Shown: positions 35,852 through 48,465, counted from the stretch's first letter. The stretch: 64,000 nt of DNA from Climacium dendroides (GCA_950106755.1 OX467086.1:19238001-19302000); one strand, 5' to 3'. The notes: generated by a model not told the origin, from the sequence alone. A program made the numbers and translations.

Positions 35852-36078
35852 TTTGTTTTGTTTGTTTTGTTTTATTTGTTACGTTGAGATCTCTCGGACT
35901 GTGTGTCCCTCGCTTGCGTAATTGGTATTGTTGGAAAGCTCTCGGCTAGGAGGGGTGCACAAGCTTTGTGTCGTGGTATTTGAACCTATGGTGAGAAAGT
36001 TATTGAATTTTGAAGTTTTTATGACCAAAAAAAATAGAAATTATTTTTACTTTTGTTTTGACTGTGGAAACACACTAG
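35852..36078 (-). mobile_element. CAAAA-tailed repeat family, single copy
   Basis: Contains TTTGTTTTGTTTGTTTTGTT at the left, then GTTGAGATCTCTCGGACTGT, GGAAAGCTCTCGGCTAGGAG and ACACACTAGTTTT at the right, in the same order as the other copies. Non-coding. Confidence 0.65.
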
Positions 36079-36079
36079 T

Positions 36080-36246
36080 TTTAGTTTATGTTTATGTTTA
36101 AATTTAAATTATTTATATTTATATTTATATTTATATTTAATATTTAATATTAATATTAATATTTTTTAAATTTAAATTTATATTTATATTACTTATGCTT
36201 ATACTTATACTTATACTTATACTTATACTCATACTCATACTCATAT
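36080..36246. repeat. AT-rich hexanucleotide microsatellites
   Basis: Adjacent runs of TTTATA, TTAATA and then CTTATA and CTCATA units, apparently derived from one another by single-base change. Confidence 0.85.
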
Positions 36247-36706
36247 TGGTTTTATAATGAGAATTTAGCAACTTGTAGGTTAAGTGGTAGTTATTTTTAA
36301 GTTAGCTTTTACATTAGCTTCTAAATTTCAACTGTTTTTGTTTTACTTAGTAGACTTAAAAAACAATATATGTAGGCAACAACAAAGGCATTTATATTAT
36401 GTTGTATTGAGAGAAAATATATTAGATTTTTTTGTATTAATATAATATTGAGGGATTGGATTCTAAATTCCTTTGAAGATTGTGCGAATTTGCTAAAGCA
36501 TTAGCAATACTCTTTTTAACTGTAAGGCAAGTGTCGTTGAAAAATTAGTTTCATTTGGATATTACTGATTGAATTGGATGTTCAAATTGAGGTTTCTTAG
36601 TCATTGTCATTTCTTTTTCTTTCACAAACACTTACTGCAACTAGAAGTCCCATACTTTTCTAGACTTTTCACATTCATCCTCCAAGGGCCCTAAGCCCGA
36701 CGCCAG

Positions 36707-36778
36707 CCACCGTCACCGTCACCGTCACCCTCACCCCCCACCCACCCATGTTGCAGCAACTCCACCACCACCATCACT
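36707..36778. repeat. C-rich CACCGT/CCA microsatellite
   Basis: Repeated CACCGT units pass into CCCACC and CCA/CAT triplets. The G-poor, C-rich tract stands out from the AT-rich flank and marks the upstream edge of the quinone reductase promoter region. Confidence 0.8.
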
Positions 36779-36889
36779 AATTTAAAAAAATAAGATTATT
36801 CTGGCACCAAAAGAAACGAACATCATCACCATTTCCATCATGGTTTGAAACAAGCGCAGCAAAAGTGCTGGCTGCTCTTTGTGCTTCCC

Positions 36890-37219
36890 TTTGTGGACTA
36901 TTTATATCCCCAATCGCTCCTCTGGAATCTGGATTCGCAATAGAATGGTCATGTGACGTTGGCATTCCAGACGCCGCTGTTTCGTCTGCTTCTTCCTCAG
37001 TCCTTACTTGATGCTGTTGATGCTGTAGAGATCCTTTTGTCAATCAATCTGCGTGATCCGAGGGAGTACTTAACTTAGTTTATTACTTTCTGCCACTATT
37101 GATGGTACTGCTCTTCTGCTTCTCTCGTCTTGAACCAGAGTTTGTTGCTTTCGTGTTGTGTAGGTGTGGGTGTTATCCAGGTTGGAGGGTGTGACGATTC
37201 TTTGGAATTCGCCGGCGAC
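36890..37219 (+). promoter_or_regulatory. Promoter and 5' leader of the quinone reductase gene
   Basis: TATTTATA within 36899-36907 is a possible TATA box about 315 bp upstream of the ATG. The leader downstream is pyrimidine-rich (CTCTTCTGCTTCTCTCGTCT near 37110). On the minus strand 36777-37043 is open for 88 codons, but it has no ATG at its start and no recognised family, so it is not called a gene. Confidence 0.3.
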
Positions 37220-38927
37220 ATGGCTACGAAGGTGTATATTGTGTACGTCGACTGGTCCCCCTCTCAGGATTATGGTTTGATTTGGGTGGGTTAGTGCATT
37301 TGGGGGTGGATAGGATCTAGGTTTGAATCTCTTGTTGGGAGGAAGCTAGATCGGAGATGAGTGGGTGTTAAAGTGTTTGGAAATGGTGTTAATTTTGAGG
37401 TTTCGGTGGGATTGGTGTTTGATTTGCTGGAATAGGCACTTGGTTGCAGATATTAGTGCGTGCATGTGGGGGTAGTGGGAATTGCTGAGGTTGGGAGTTT
37501 CTTTTCAGAGGAGGGTTTCGATTTCTTGTTGGGAAGAAGGTAGATCGGAGATGAATGGTGGTTGAATTGTTCGGAAGTGGTTTCTACCATTTCGGTTGCA
37601 ATGAGTTCTGATATATGCGGGATAAAACGGCAGGTATTACTCTATGTATGGACACATAGAAACCCTGGCTAAGGAGATCCAGAAGGGTGCCAACAGCGTG
37701 GAGGGTGTGGAAGCGACTCTGTATCAAGTAAGTTTGAATGGCAGTGATTGAACTTAAATGCGGAATTACTCCTGACAGAGCCGATCCAATGAAGTGTTAC
37801 ATTCAGACCTCTTTGTTACGACTTCCTCTGATATGACATTCTAAGATACCCTGCGCACTTGCACATTACCGTTGACTGTACCACACTTTTCACGCATTCG
37901 AACTATGTCTTTCTGAAAAAGTTGGGACCCCAGGTGGTAAGACTAGAGAGGTTTGAGTGTAGTCAGGATCGGTAAACATTGCATCGTCAAAGATGCATTA
38001 CTTAGTTGCTGAAATTGGCTGGATATAATTGCAGGTGCCAGAGACATTGCCCCAGGAAGTGCTGGGCAAGATGGGCGCACCGCCCAAGTCGGAGGTGCCC
38101 ATCCTCGACCCCAAGCACTTGCCCGATGCCGATGGCTTCTTGTTTGGGTTCCCGACTCGTTACGGTATGATGGCGGCCCAGTTCAAGGCGTTCCTGGACG
38201 CCACCGGTGGTCTGTGGAAAACGCAGTCACTCGCTGGAAAGCCTGCTGGAATCTTCATCAGCACCGGGTCTCAAAATGGTGGACAGGAAACCACGGCGTG
38301 AGTCTTTGTTACCCTCAAGCCTCTATTTTATGAACTTTTGTAAAGGGACATGCTAGAATATCCTGCACGCTTGTCACTCTAACGTCGACCTTATAGCACT
38401 TGTCATACATTCAAAACATTCAGTGAAAGGTTGGGATCTTAGGTTAGCTTATGTCCATGTTTATGCTTCGTACTTACATTCTGGAGCAGTGTCGACTGTC
38501 CACCTTTTTTCACTGTAACTTCAATTGGTTGGCATGAGCTTTCTCTTGCCTAAGTTCCAATTCAACATGTGAGGATACGTGCCAAAGCGAGAGGATTTTA
38601 TGGAATTGAAGCATCTTGGATATCTTTGTTGTTCATTGAATTAGCAGTTGGGAGCTCCTTCTAGAATGTTGTTTAAGCTTGTCGTTTGGTTGGAATTTCA
38701 GTTTGACAGCCATCACCCAGTTGACTCACCACGGGATGATCTTCGTGCCCACCGGCTACACTTTCGGAGCTGGCATGTTTGAGTTGGGGGAGGTGAAGGG
38801 CGGATCGCCGTATGGATCTGGAACTCTTGCTGGTGATGGGACTCGACAACCCACCAAGCTAGAGCTGGAACAGGCTTTCCACCAGGGGAAGTACACTGCA
38901 CAAATCGTGAAGAAATTGAAGCAGTGA
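37220..38927 (+). CDS. FQR1: NAD(P)H:quinone oxidoreductase, WrbA/FQR1 type
   Basis: Four exons encode 201 residues: 37220-37242, 37634-37727, 38035-38297 and 38702-38927. The first coding exon is only 23 nt; its donor is ATTGT|GTACGT, which restores the family's VYIVYYSMYGH start, whereas other nearby GTs insert or lose residues. WrbA-family flavodoxin-like enzymes bind FMN and reduce quinones by two electrons with NAD(P)H, protecting against semiquinone radicals; the Arabidopsis homologue FQR1 is auxin-induced. FMN-site motifs seen: SMYGH at 11-15, [20 protein letters not shown] at 79-98 and [12 protein letters not shown] at 115-126. Length is close to the usual 204. No signal peptide, so soluble and probably cytosolic or membrane-associated. 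Coding GC is clearly above the flanks. The protein appears intact. Confidence 0.94.
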
Positions 38928-39590
38928 GATCTTTCCTCACTGGCATGCTGGGGTGTGACCAGGGTAGACTTGTGATATCATAAGAAGCTGTGGATGGTGT
39001 CAGCCTTCTGCGTACTCCCTTAGCTGACTAATCAGATGGATTTTGAAGAAGGTAGTTGTGTCTGGTATGTGTGATTCTTCAAGGTTTTCCTCGGTGCTGT
39101 AGGAGAGAAACTTTGTTTGGATCGCACTTGTATATGCTTTCTGTTTGAATTGGAATGTATTCACCTGAATACCTTTGTTGAAGCACCTGGTGTTACTTGA
39201 TTGCTTGCTTGAATTGGGGAGTTCAAATTCGGCCTAAAGAGTAGGGGCATTGTTTTACACTGGCGAACTTGATCAACAGTTTGCGTCAGGGTCTGGAGAT
39301 CTCTGTGGCAGCATGGCCTGGGGAACTACGTGCACTGGCTCTGTGCTGGTGTGTCCTGGAGCGCCGTTTCCACATAAATTGATTAAACAGAATTCCCTCA
39401 GGTTTCAAAAGTCGGGCCCAACGGCTTGACATTAGAGCTGTGAGGATTACTTAGATTTCATATTTATCTTTTTGCATGGAATGGGCATAATTCTATTGGC
39501 TCTGGATTGAAGGGGAGGAGAGTTTGCATTGCAAGGATCTTACTTGAAAACGAGCCAGAGCCACACTAGAGCAGCTACGTGCTGTATTTG
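38928..39590. other. 3' flank of the quinone reductase gene
   Basis: Moderate-GC DNA following the TGA, likely 3' UTR in its first ~250 bases. No gene or repeat recognised. Confidence 0.4.
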
Positions 39591-39597
39591 ATGTTGC

Positions 39598-40020
39598 TAA
39601 GGTGGTCCCTTGAAATTAGTATTTAAAGCCTCACTAAAAGAACACCCAGGTGGAACCATAAGGACCCATTTCCAACAAGTAGACCTCATTTGTGATTACT
39701 ATGAAATTTTAATGTAATGTTCCCTATACAAGTTATGACATATCCTAGTCATAAAATCAATATCTGAGAATCAACCTATCCCAATGAAAATGGTGTAATT
39801 GCACTTTTGGAGACATTGTTGGAGACACTTGTTGGAAATGGGTCCTTGGATGGTTGTGGGTATTTTCACCTTAATGCTATAAAAATGTATTTTCTTGAAA
39901 AAGTGACTACAACTATGTTGAATTTTTTTAGATAGTTTAGGAGTTGTTTTCACCTTAGTTGTTTGCATAATTTATTTGGAGTCTATAAGGTGGTCCCTTG
40001 AAATAAGTATTATAGAAGCA
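39598..40020. repeat. CTAAGGTGGTCCCTTGAAAT repeat with internal inverted arms
   Basis: CTAAGGTGGTCCCTTGAAAT at 39598 recurs as a direct copy (TAAGGTGGTCCCTTGAAAT) near 39988. Between them AAGGACCCATTTCCAACAAG (about 39659) is repeated inverted near 39828. The start resembles the CTAAGG-family termini, but the layout is not a simple TIR element. Confidence 0.5.
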
Positions 40021-40148
40021 TATGAAAGGACAAATTAAAGAATTCACTTTGAAGACATTGAATCACTCAAGTGTGACAATCATTGATTATGTACAATAAG
40101 GGGGAGTTATAATTCCCTTGAGGTTAGTGGAAGCCTTGAGGCTAGGGG

Positions 40149-40496
40149 AAGTTTTGAAGTTAGGATTCTTGGTCATTTTCTTCCAAATGCATTTTTTCAA
40201 TGAATTAGAAGAATGAAGATCCCTTGTTGGGACTTCCCCTATGGAGACATTAATGCATAATGCTTCCTATAAATTAGGTACATATAAAGAATGTGATTGG
40301 ATCCCTTGAAAATGAAGTTGAGAAGTTTTGAAGTTAGGATTCTTGGTCATTTTCTTCCAAATGCATTTTTTCAATGAATTAGAAGAATGAAGATCCCTTG
40401 TTGGGACTTCCCCTATGGAGACATTAATGCATAATGCTTCCTATAAATTAGGTACATATAAAGAATGTGATTGGATCCCTTGAAAATGAAGTTGAG
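40149..40496. repeat. Perfect 174-bp tandem duplication
   Basis: Two adjacent units, 40149-40322 and 40323-40496, appear identical by eye along their length (both start AAGTTTTGAAGTTAGGATTC and end GAAAATGAAGTTGAG). In DNA where other repeats are highly diverged, identity implies a very recent event or an assembly artefact. Confidence 0.93.
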
Positions 40497-40701
40497 ATGA
40501 TCTCGTTTTTTGAAGAATACATGTAGCTCTTTGGATTGAAGATGCTCCTAGTTTTGCTATTCAAGTATGAATTAGAATATAATAAAAATTTAGATTTCTA
40601 TATTTTAATACTTACAATAAATTTACAAACAATTTCAAAAAAATATGGAGGTACCAATCTCAAAAAAATATGGAGGTACATTCTGCCTCTTCAACAACAG
40701 T

Positions 40702-40889
40702 AAAGCATGTGTTAGTTTCCAAATTAATATGGATAAAGAGAATTTACCAAAGCATGTATTAGTTTCCAAATTAATATGGATAAAGAGAATTTACCAAAGC
40801 ATGTATTAGTTTCCAAATTAATATGGATAAAGAGAATTTACCAAAGCATGTATTAGTTTCCAAATTAATATGGATAAAGAGAATTTACC
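40702..40889. repeat. Minisatellite, 4 x 47 bp
   Basis: Four units begin AAAGCATGTATTAGTTTCCA at 40702, 40749, 40796 and 40843. Only the first differs, with GTG in place of GTA. A smaller duplication with AAAAAAATATGGAGGTAC lies just upstream at 40636-40681. Confidence 0.93.
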
Positions 40890-43126
40890 ATGTGACGTTG
40901 CTCTAGAACCTTGACAAAATAATCAATGTCTTGATGACTTTTGTAATTTATAAAACTTCCAACACTAGAGAGCATTCATTAGGGTACTTGTAAGATAATA
41001 TTGTACTATTTTAGTATTAGTAGTACATATCTTGTGCCTTAAATTTTGAAGCATTGAATCAAGGAAGCCATTTTTTTTTATTGTAGGTGCAATGCATGTT
41101 ATGGCTTTTGATTGAAGAATTCTCTATCAAAAAAATTTGAAAAATCACTTGTTAATTAAAATAAATTTGTGAATTAGTCACATTTTCAATTTTTATGGTT
41201 TTAAAGTATTTTGAGTACCTATGAGAGTTTTTCACCATGATGGCAAAAAAAAACCCACTTAGAGTTGGCCAGTGGAGAATATATGGGACCTATACGCCTC
41301 CAAATAATGGACTCTACGATATTTTTAGTAAATTTTGAATTAAATGAGTTTAAGTGAAAGAAAGGTAGTACCCCTAAATCATTCAAATGGGTGTCCTACC
41401 AAGCTCAAATCATCCTAACCTTTGTTCTACAAGATTAGGGCAACCTCCTAGACCAAATCACAACAAAAATTTCCGATTTGGACCCCAAATGGCCCAAAAG
41501 TAGCCCTGAAAACTAATCACAGCCTATAGTCATCCACAACAATACTAAACTTCACACATACATTGACTCCCTCACCACAAACAATGAATCATGGAGCTCA
41601 TACATCATTGTGCATTCTAAGCAATCCCATGTAAGCAAATTCACACTTTTCAATAACAAGTTGCAATGAAAATTGCAATTCACACAACTACAAATGCAAA
41701 GATTACAAAAAAAAAATCAAGTCATTGTTTTTCCTAGGGACAGCAAACCTTTCTCCCTAAGAATGACCGTCACATTCTTATTCCAATTGGGACAAACCTG
41801 GGCTTCTTGGAAAGCCAACTTGAAAATGCACCATCTCATCAATTTTCAACTCTAAAATCCTCATAGTATTTCCAATGTAGCCCTCCAAAGTTGTAGTTCC
41901 AAGTTTCGCGTGGTAGTAGACCTTTCGCCACACAATTGGCCACCACCACCTCACCCTTGCTCCAATTTGGGCAAGCTTAGGTTTGTTGAAAAGCCAACTT
42001 GAAAATGCACCATCTCACCAATTTTTAGCTCCAAAATCTTCATGGTCTTCCCAATCTATTCCTCCAAAGTTGCAACTCCTAATTATCCCTTCAAACCTTG
42101 AAATTCTCTCATCAACTCCCCCCAAATCCTAACTTTCTATCATCCATCCATTAAGATAGGCTATTTGTTTTGTTTTGTTTTGTTTTTCCAGATTTTAGAT
42201 TCTAGCCTATTACCTAGATAAGGCTCATCATCTGGTGACAGCACATGGCATAGCACATGTGTTGCGAGATAAAAGAAACTCTAAAAACTTTCAAAAGTTA
42301 GAGTTGCTAAATTTTAAAACAAAAAAGGATAAATGTAGACTAAAACATACATAGGAATGACCATGACTTAGAAGACTTGATAAACATTCCATTAGGATGT
42401 GATATTTCTTACTGCATTCTTCTTTTGTTCTTTACTCTTTTCAAAATTATTAGTAATGTGCACATATCTTAGGATATGATGTTAGACTAAAATTATGATT
42501 TGAAATTTCACTTATGAAATCAAATCCTAAAACAAGGGATTCTGTTCAAATGGCTTCTTCACAATCTTCAACCAACAGTCAAGTCAGGCTTTGTGTATAT
42601 TTAAGTTTATGTTTATGTTTATGTTTATGATTATGTTTGTGTTTTGAACAAATTCATGTTGTGATTTTTCAAACTTTGAGTTACATGCTTTATTCCAAGT
42701 TCTTTTCAAGTGAAAATGATAGCAAGTGAAGTGGTCTGCAGACACCTGGTACAACCTCACTGACTTCATTTTTGTGTGATTTGTCTTTGGGACGGGTATA
42801 GGTGAGGACCACTTCCTCTCGAAATTTACTTGGAGCATTATGGTTTTACAGGGATTATTCCTATCTTCTCATAGTTAATTATGTTATGCTTGTAGTTGAT
42901 GTGGGAGTATTAGTGACAGAAATCAGATTTTTGTGATATGGTATACTCATATGCATAGTTTCTTGCAAAACTTATGCATCAAGTTTACCTCTATGAAATA
43001 TTAAGCCTTAGAAGTTGGACTAATTTTTCTCTAAAGGCAGCTTTCTATGACTAGTAACTTTTAAAAAAACTACACTGTGATGGGACTAAAAAAATTAGAT
43101 AAGTACTCTACAAGAGATGTTCCAGA
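40890..43126. other. Intergenic DNA with a diverged 180-bp tandem pair
   Basis: No gene seen. A diverged tandem pair at about 41782-41900 and 41962-42082 shares GCCAACTTGAAAATGCACCA and CTCCAAAGTTG; most of 41380-42140 is G-poor on the + strand. A TTTTG microsatellite lies at 42163-42187 and a GTTTAT one at 42600-42645. Confidence 0.55.
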
Positions 43127-43364
43127 AAAAGTTTGTTTTGTTTTGTTTGTTTGTTTGTTAAGATCTCCTAGACTGTGCATTCCCTGGTCATGTTCTTAGT
43201 ACCAACAAAAAGCTCTCGATAAGGAGGGATGCATGGCTTTGTTTCGTGGTGTTTCAACTCATAGTGTGAAAGTTATTGATTTTTGAAGTTTTCAGAAATT
43301 AAAAAAATAGAAAATTATTTTGATTTTGATTTTGATTGTAGCAACGACACAAGAGGCACTAGTC
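43127..43364 (-). mobile_element. CAAAA-tailed repeat family, single copy
   Basis: Same block order as the other copies: TTTGTTTTGTTTTGTTTG, AAGATCTCCTAGACTGTGCA, AAAGCTCTCGATAAGGAGGG, GTGTGAAAGTTATTGATTTT, GGCACTAGTCA. Non-coding. Confidence 0.65.
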
Positions 43365-46300
43365 ACCTCTAAATTAGCTTTCCATTTGACCTAACAATCC
43401 TCCATTTTTCACCCAATTGTTCTCACAACCAGACAAACCTACTTGACAAATTGGTTCTATTTTTTTCCTACCCTAATTTCCAACAATTTTTACTCAAAAC
43501 ACCCATAAGCCACAAAAATCCTTTCTCAAAACATTGGCATACAAAGCTAAGAGAGAAAAAAACAATAGAACTTCAAATCCTAATTTCCTACACTAAGAGC
43601 CATTAGTTTAGGGCTTCATTCATTAAAATTTCATCCCAACTCTAATTTACTGAAAAATGCACTAAATTGCAAGAGGTCACACTAATTTTACTATAAAACG
43701 CGCTATTTTATTGTGAAGCTCTCTAACTTACTATAAATCTCATTGTTTTACTTCTTTTTTCCTATTTTAGAGTGTCTACCACAATGTCAGTGAGTAATAG
43801 TTGTTCTAACTCTACTAATTAATTTTATAGTTTTTATATTTGAATTTTGAATTTCCAATTCATTTTATTATGCAATTTACTTCATGTAGTATTTTGTTTC
43901 TAATAATTCCACAAGTTGCCTAATCAAATTAAATTCACCATTTTTACTCAATGTCTTTTTATTTTAAGATACCTACTTTTTCAACATATTTTCACATAAT
44001 TGCAATTTCTAAAATTCACACCATTATTATAGAATTCCAATTGGAAAATCCATTAATTTATGATTATAGCTTAAATTCATTTAACTAATAATTTTGAACT
44101 TGCAATTTCACCTAAATTGTCCAAATTTCCCTAATTCTAATTTGAGAGCCAATGTGGTGGCTCTTAGAACCCAAAATTAAGAATCTAGAGGCATTTATTC
44201 TTCATGGGTGTGCTTCTACAATAGTAATATATTTCCAATACAATGAACAACTGAACACAATAAAATTCAGATCCTCCATACAAGTGTTTGTGCATTTTTA
44301 TAATTCAAAAACACTTTTTTATCATTTCTTTGGTGGAACCTTAAATTTTGTAAGCTCCCAATCCTTCAACATCATTTTTTTCATTGTGGACAACTTCTAA
44401 AAAATTTATTACATTGTTGAAGATTGGATAGGGGTTAGATCAAGAGTAAAACTTCTTGAAGAGAATGAAGTGAGAATAAAGTTGTGAGTTGAATGAGTTG
44501 TGAATTCAAAAGTGAGTCATGGAAAATAGAAAAATAGAATAGCATGCGAAAACAATGAGGTGAGGACCTCCTAGCTTTGCACTCAATATAAGCCTTTCCA
44601 ATTACAATTTTAGTAATTAAGGACAAAATTTAATAGACCAAGGAAAGCACATGATCTCTTGTAATATTTCCTTTATCCAAAACCTAGCCTAATCCAAAAC
44701 CATTGATTCAATGAAATACTTAAATCAAAATTCTCCAAAATCTAGTCTAAAGGGTTGAATATATTATTTTAGAATTAAAAAATAGACAATATTATTTTTC
44801 CAATATTATTTCTATTTTTTAAAATATAAAATTGAAATATTTAATTTTGTTATATTTCTATTAATATATTTTTATTTTTAGCTTCTAAATATATATTTTT
44901 TAGATTGAATTCCAAAGAATGTACAATTTTTACTATAATAATAATAAATTTTTATGGATTATTTATTTTTATTTTATTTTGAGAAGCTCTTAATACTCTT
45001 AATATTCCTCCAGATACAATATAATCACCATGTGTTTGTTGCAATCACCTAAGAGCTTATACAAAATGGCATTAATCTATTGACTTCGACTTCATTTGCT
45101 TAAGCAAGTTTGATCCGATCTTCATTTGGTATTTTTTTTTTTTACTTTTTACTCAAATTCTCATATTGGTATTAACTCTCATAAAAAATTTAGTACTTTT
45201 ACTTTACTTTCTTTCTATAAATAGGAGACAAAGAAAGCAAGTTGTATGTCATTGAATTCTTTTGGATATGCTAAGTTCAACAAAAACTATTTCATAAATT
45301 ATCAGCTTTAACAGGCTACAACTTGTCAAAATGAGTTGAAGAGCATCCTACTTCATGAATATTTGAGTCTTTTGTAAACTTACCTATGCTTGAAACATTA
45401 ATGAAATGTCTTATGAACTTAAAATTCTCTTGTTGCAAAGTAGTTAAATGATCTTGTGTTATTACGTTTTTTTATGTCCAACCCAAAATACACAATCTAT
45501 GTGACCAAACAAAGGATGTTTATAGGAACATTGAGATGTCAAAGGTGCAGTTTGCGGTATAGAGTAGATTTTTGTGAATATTTGAAATTGGAGGATCATA
45601 TTTAAATATCTATGTCCTTACTAGAGGATTGTTTAGCATCACAATTAATTGTATTGGCTATTGGAGACCATATTTCCAAACTCAAGACAATACTAAATGT
45701 ATAATTTAAGTTTAATTTAATTATGATAATTTTTCTTTTGTCAAACTATATGTCAACATTCTATATATAATTGATAATTCTACTATTGCAAGTGAAGGGC
45801 AAGGCCTCCAAATATATATGTACATATGTACAAACAAAATAAGGTTTGCTAAATGATAAGAATAACAAGATTTGACAAGATTTAAAAAAAAATTTATACC
45901 AAAAAATATTCAAAAATTTGTATTGAGTTTTAGAATGTTTTATGTCAAGCATATTCTATACTACAATATGTACTTTCAACAATTTTGAAAAAAACTAGTT
46001 GGTATAATATTAATTTAATTTCAATTTCAATTATTAAAAATAAATTAGGGCTTTAAAGATCTTATTTTTAATCAACAATGCTAACATATGAGCATGAAAA
46101 TGCAAGTATATGAGCCTTAAGTATTTATATATTAAGTAGATATCCTATAACCATTGAAGGTGCTTATAACATAAACACCTATGATATAGGTATCTATAGC
46201 ATAGGTACACTATAATCATGGAATTTTTTTATAATATAGATACCTATAATATAAGTGTATCATTTTCTAAGCTCAAGTGCTCATGATCTTGGGATCATAT

Positions 46301-48150
46301 AATAGCAACCCTCCATTTTTAATGACATCATTGCTTGAAATCATTTGTAATTTACACACCACTGCCATGGAATAGAAGTAGGAGATTGATTTTTTTTTAA
46401 TCTAAAAAGATATGTGGATAACGTATAAATAATAGAAAAAAATTTGGGCTTTGAAAGAATTTTGTATCATATTTAGTCAAATGAAGAAGCTTCAAATTAT
46501 TAAGCCTCTACTTGAAAATATTTATTTGATTGGAAACATGATTCATGTTACTATTAAAATTAATTTCTTAAATCTTTCTTGTCATTCAAATAAATATTCT
46601 TCTAAGTAGAAATATCCATCAACCAATTCTTTTAAAATTTATAGTAACTTTATGAAATTTAGAGGATTTCTTTACTAAACAACATTTGAAATTAACTAAG
46701 TTTGTCTAATGGCAATATAGTCTTTGTCAGTCTAACATTTAATTTAGTTTTTATATATTTGATTTAAAGAATTGAAGACCATTGAATATTCACTTTAATG
46801 GTTTATAATTTTTTTTGTTGAACAATGAATTTTTATTTATTTATTTAGAATCAAATGAAATGTTTTCATTTCATTTTAAAATTAATATACTGGGAATTAG
46901 TTGCAATTTGAAAATTCCAAGTCCTTGGTCCTCCAAACTAAATATTTTCTTGTTACACAAGACATTCCAAAGTGAATGTTTAAATAGTGATTTTTAAAGT
47001 TTAAAGTTTAATTGAAGATCTATTATAACTTTTGTGAAAATGATTTAACTTTTGATTTTAATTGTTGATATATCTTAATGATAAATTATTCCATTGATTT
47101 GATTTACTTTTGATTTTATATCTAAATTTTAATTTCTAAAATGCTATGACAATGGAATGAAAAAAAACGAAAAAAAACAATAGATTTATTGCAGCAATTG
47201 TGAATTGTCACCCTCTCTATGGACAATAGTTTACTTCTAATTCAATAAGACATATAAATTTTGATTTAACTTGAAGATTTTTGGAATGACAACAAAGCAT
47301 GATTGCATGCTATATTATCAAATTGGTTTATCTTCTTTCAAAATTGAAATTTAGGTCCTTTATTTGCAAATAAGAAGAAATATCAAATATGCAACATAAA
47401 TCTAAAATTGATTATAAATTAAATTCTACAACTTGAGATTACCTTTGGCACATTTTTGCCAAACAAATATTTGAAATTGGAAGGATTGGTTTGACAATTT
47501 ATTTTTTATTAATAAGTTTTTTTGTCAATTATTAATATTTTGTTGTAAAGTTAGAGTAATGAATTTGGATTTTATGTTATGTAGTGGACATGTCCTTGTA
47601 TCTTTTCCAACATTTTGACTTTCTTTATATTTAATTTTCCTTGGACTCAACAAAGTGTCTTATTAAATTCCTTAAACCATTCAACTTCAAAAAAAAATAT
47701 TATTTTTTACCAAAGATGACCTCAAGCTACAATGTCTATGATTTCTACAAGTTTTTCAATTTAAAATCTTAAATTTTGATTATTATAATTCTTTATATTT
47801 TTATCATGTTTATTTATTGAGGTCATTTTTTCAAGTTGGATTTGTTAGTTTTTTGATGTGAACTTACTTTGAAAATCATCAAAATTGCTTCTTAAGCTCT
47901 AAAATATTTGCAAACTAGAGCTAAAAATCTACAACACATGAATATTGGAGATTTAACACAAGACTTTGCAAGCATTTGAATGGATGAAAGAAACAAATGT
48001 ATGGCTGTAATGACAAGTTTGTATTCATTTTTCCAAAATTTGAACAATTGTTTGCAAAGAGGTTAAAGATTAAAACAAATGAATTTTTATAAATAGATTT
48101 TTTAAGAAAGTATTGAAATACATAAACCTTATAAATTTTAATTTTAGTCT
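43365..48150. other. Very AT-rich intergenic DNA, no gene seen
   Basis: Among the most AT-rich DNA in the window. Open frames are short and low-complexity. About 46110-46290 has degenerate TATAGGTACCTATAA-type repeats related to 32640-32860. Confidence 0.5.
47440..47730. repeat. Dispersed repeat family C, copy 2 (inverted)
   Basis: Inverted match to 17220-17660, with TTTTCCAACATTTTGACTTT and TTTTCCTTGGACTCAACAAA among the shared blocks. Confidence 0.5.
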
Positions 48151-48156
48151 ACTACA

Positions 48157-48465
48157 ATGAAGACCACAAACATGTTATTTAAAGATAGAGATATTTGTCA
48201 AAAAGATTTCAAAGTTGGTCATGTTGGGAATAAAGTAAGCAAGGAAGATGATATTGGAACTCCTTTGAAATTATTGCATGAAGGAGAAGGCCATAGAATC
48301 ATTGTAGAGCTAAAAAATGGTGATGTTTGTCAAGGCACATTAATTGAATCAGAGAATAATTGGACAAGTCAACTTGAATCTATTACATATACCTTCCACA
48401 AGGTGATACTTCTTAATATTTCAATTTTTGTATTATTAAATGAAATTTCTAATCTAAAATATTAA
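48157..48465 (+). pseudogene. SmD3-like Sm-fold gene fragment
   Basis: An open frame from an ATG at 48157 has, at residues 33-79 (48253-48393), a clear match to the Sm1 half of spliceosomal SmD3: GTPLKLLHEGEGH, IIVELKNGDVCQGTLIE, NNWTSQLESITYT. SmD3 is a ring subunit of U snRNPs. Residues 1-32 resemble nothing recognised, the Sm2 half is absent, and after residue 82 the frame runs through a possible splice donor (CACAAG|GTGATA at 48403) into AT-rich DNA. In SmD3 the segment NWNCQ carries the Asn that contacts RNA; here it is NWTSQ, so that residue is lost. Codons are strongly AT-biased. Most likely a decayed or captured gene fragment, although the 50-residue match without a stop keeps a small functional gene possible. 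Confidence 0.6.
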
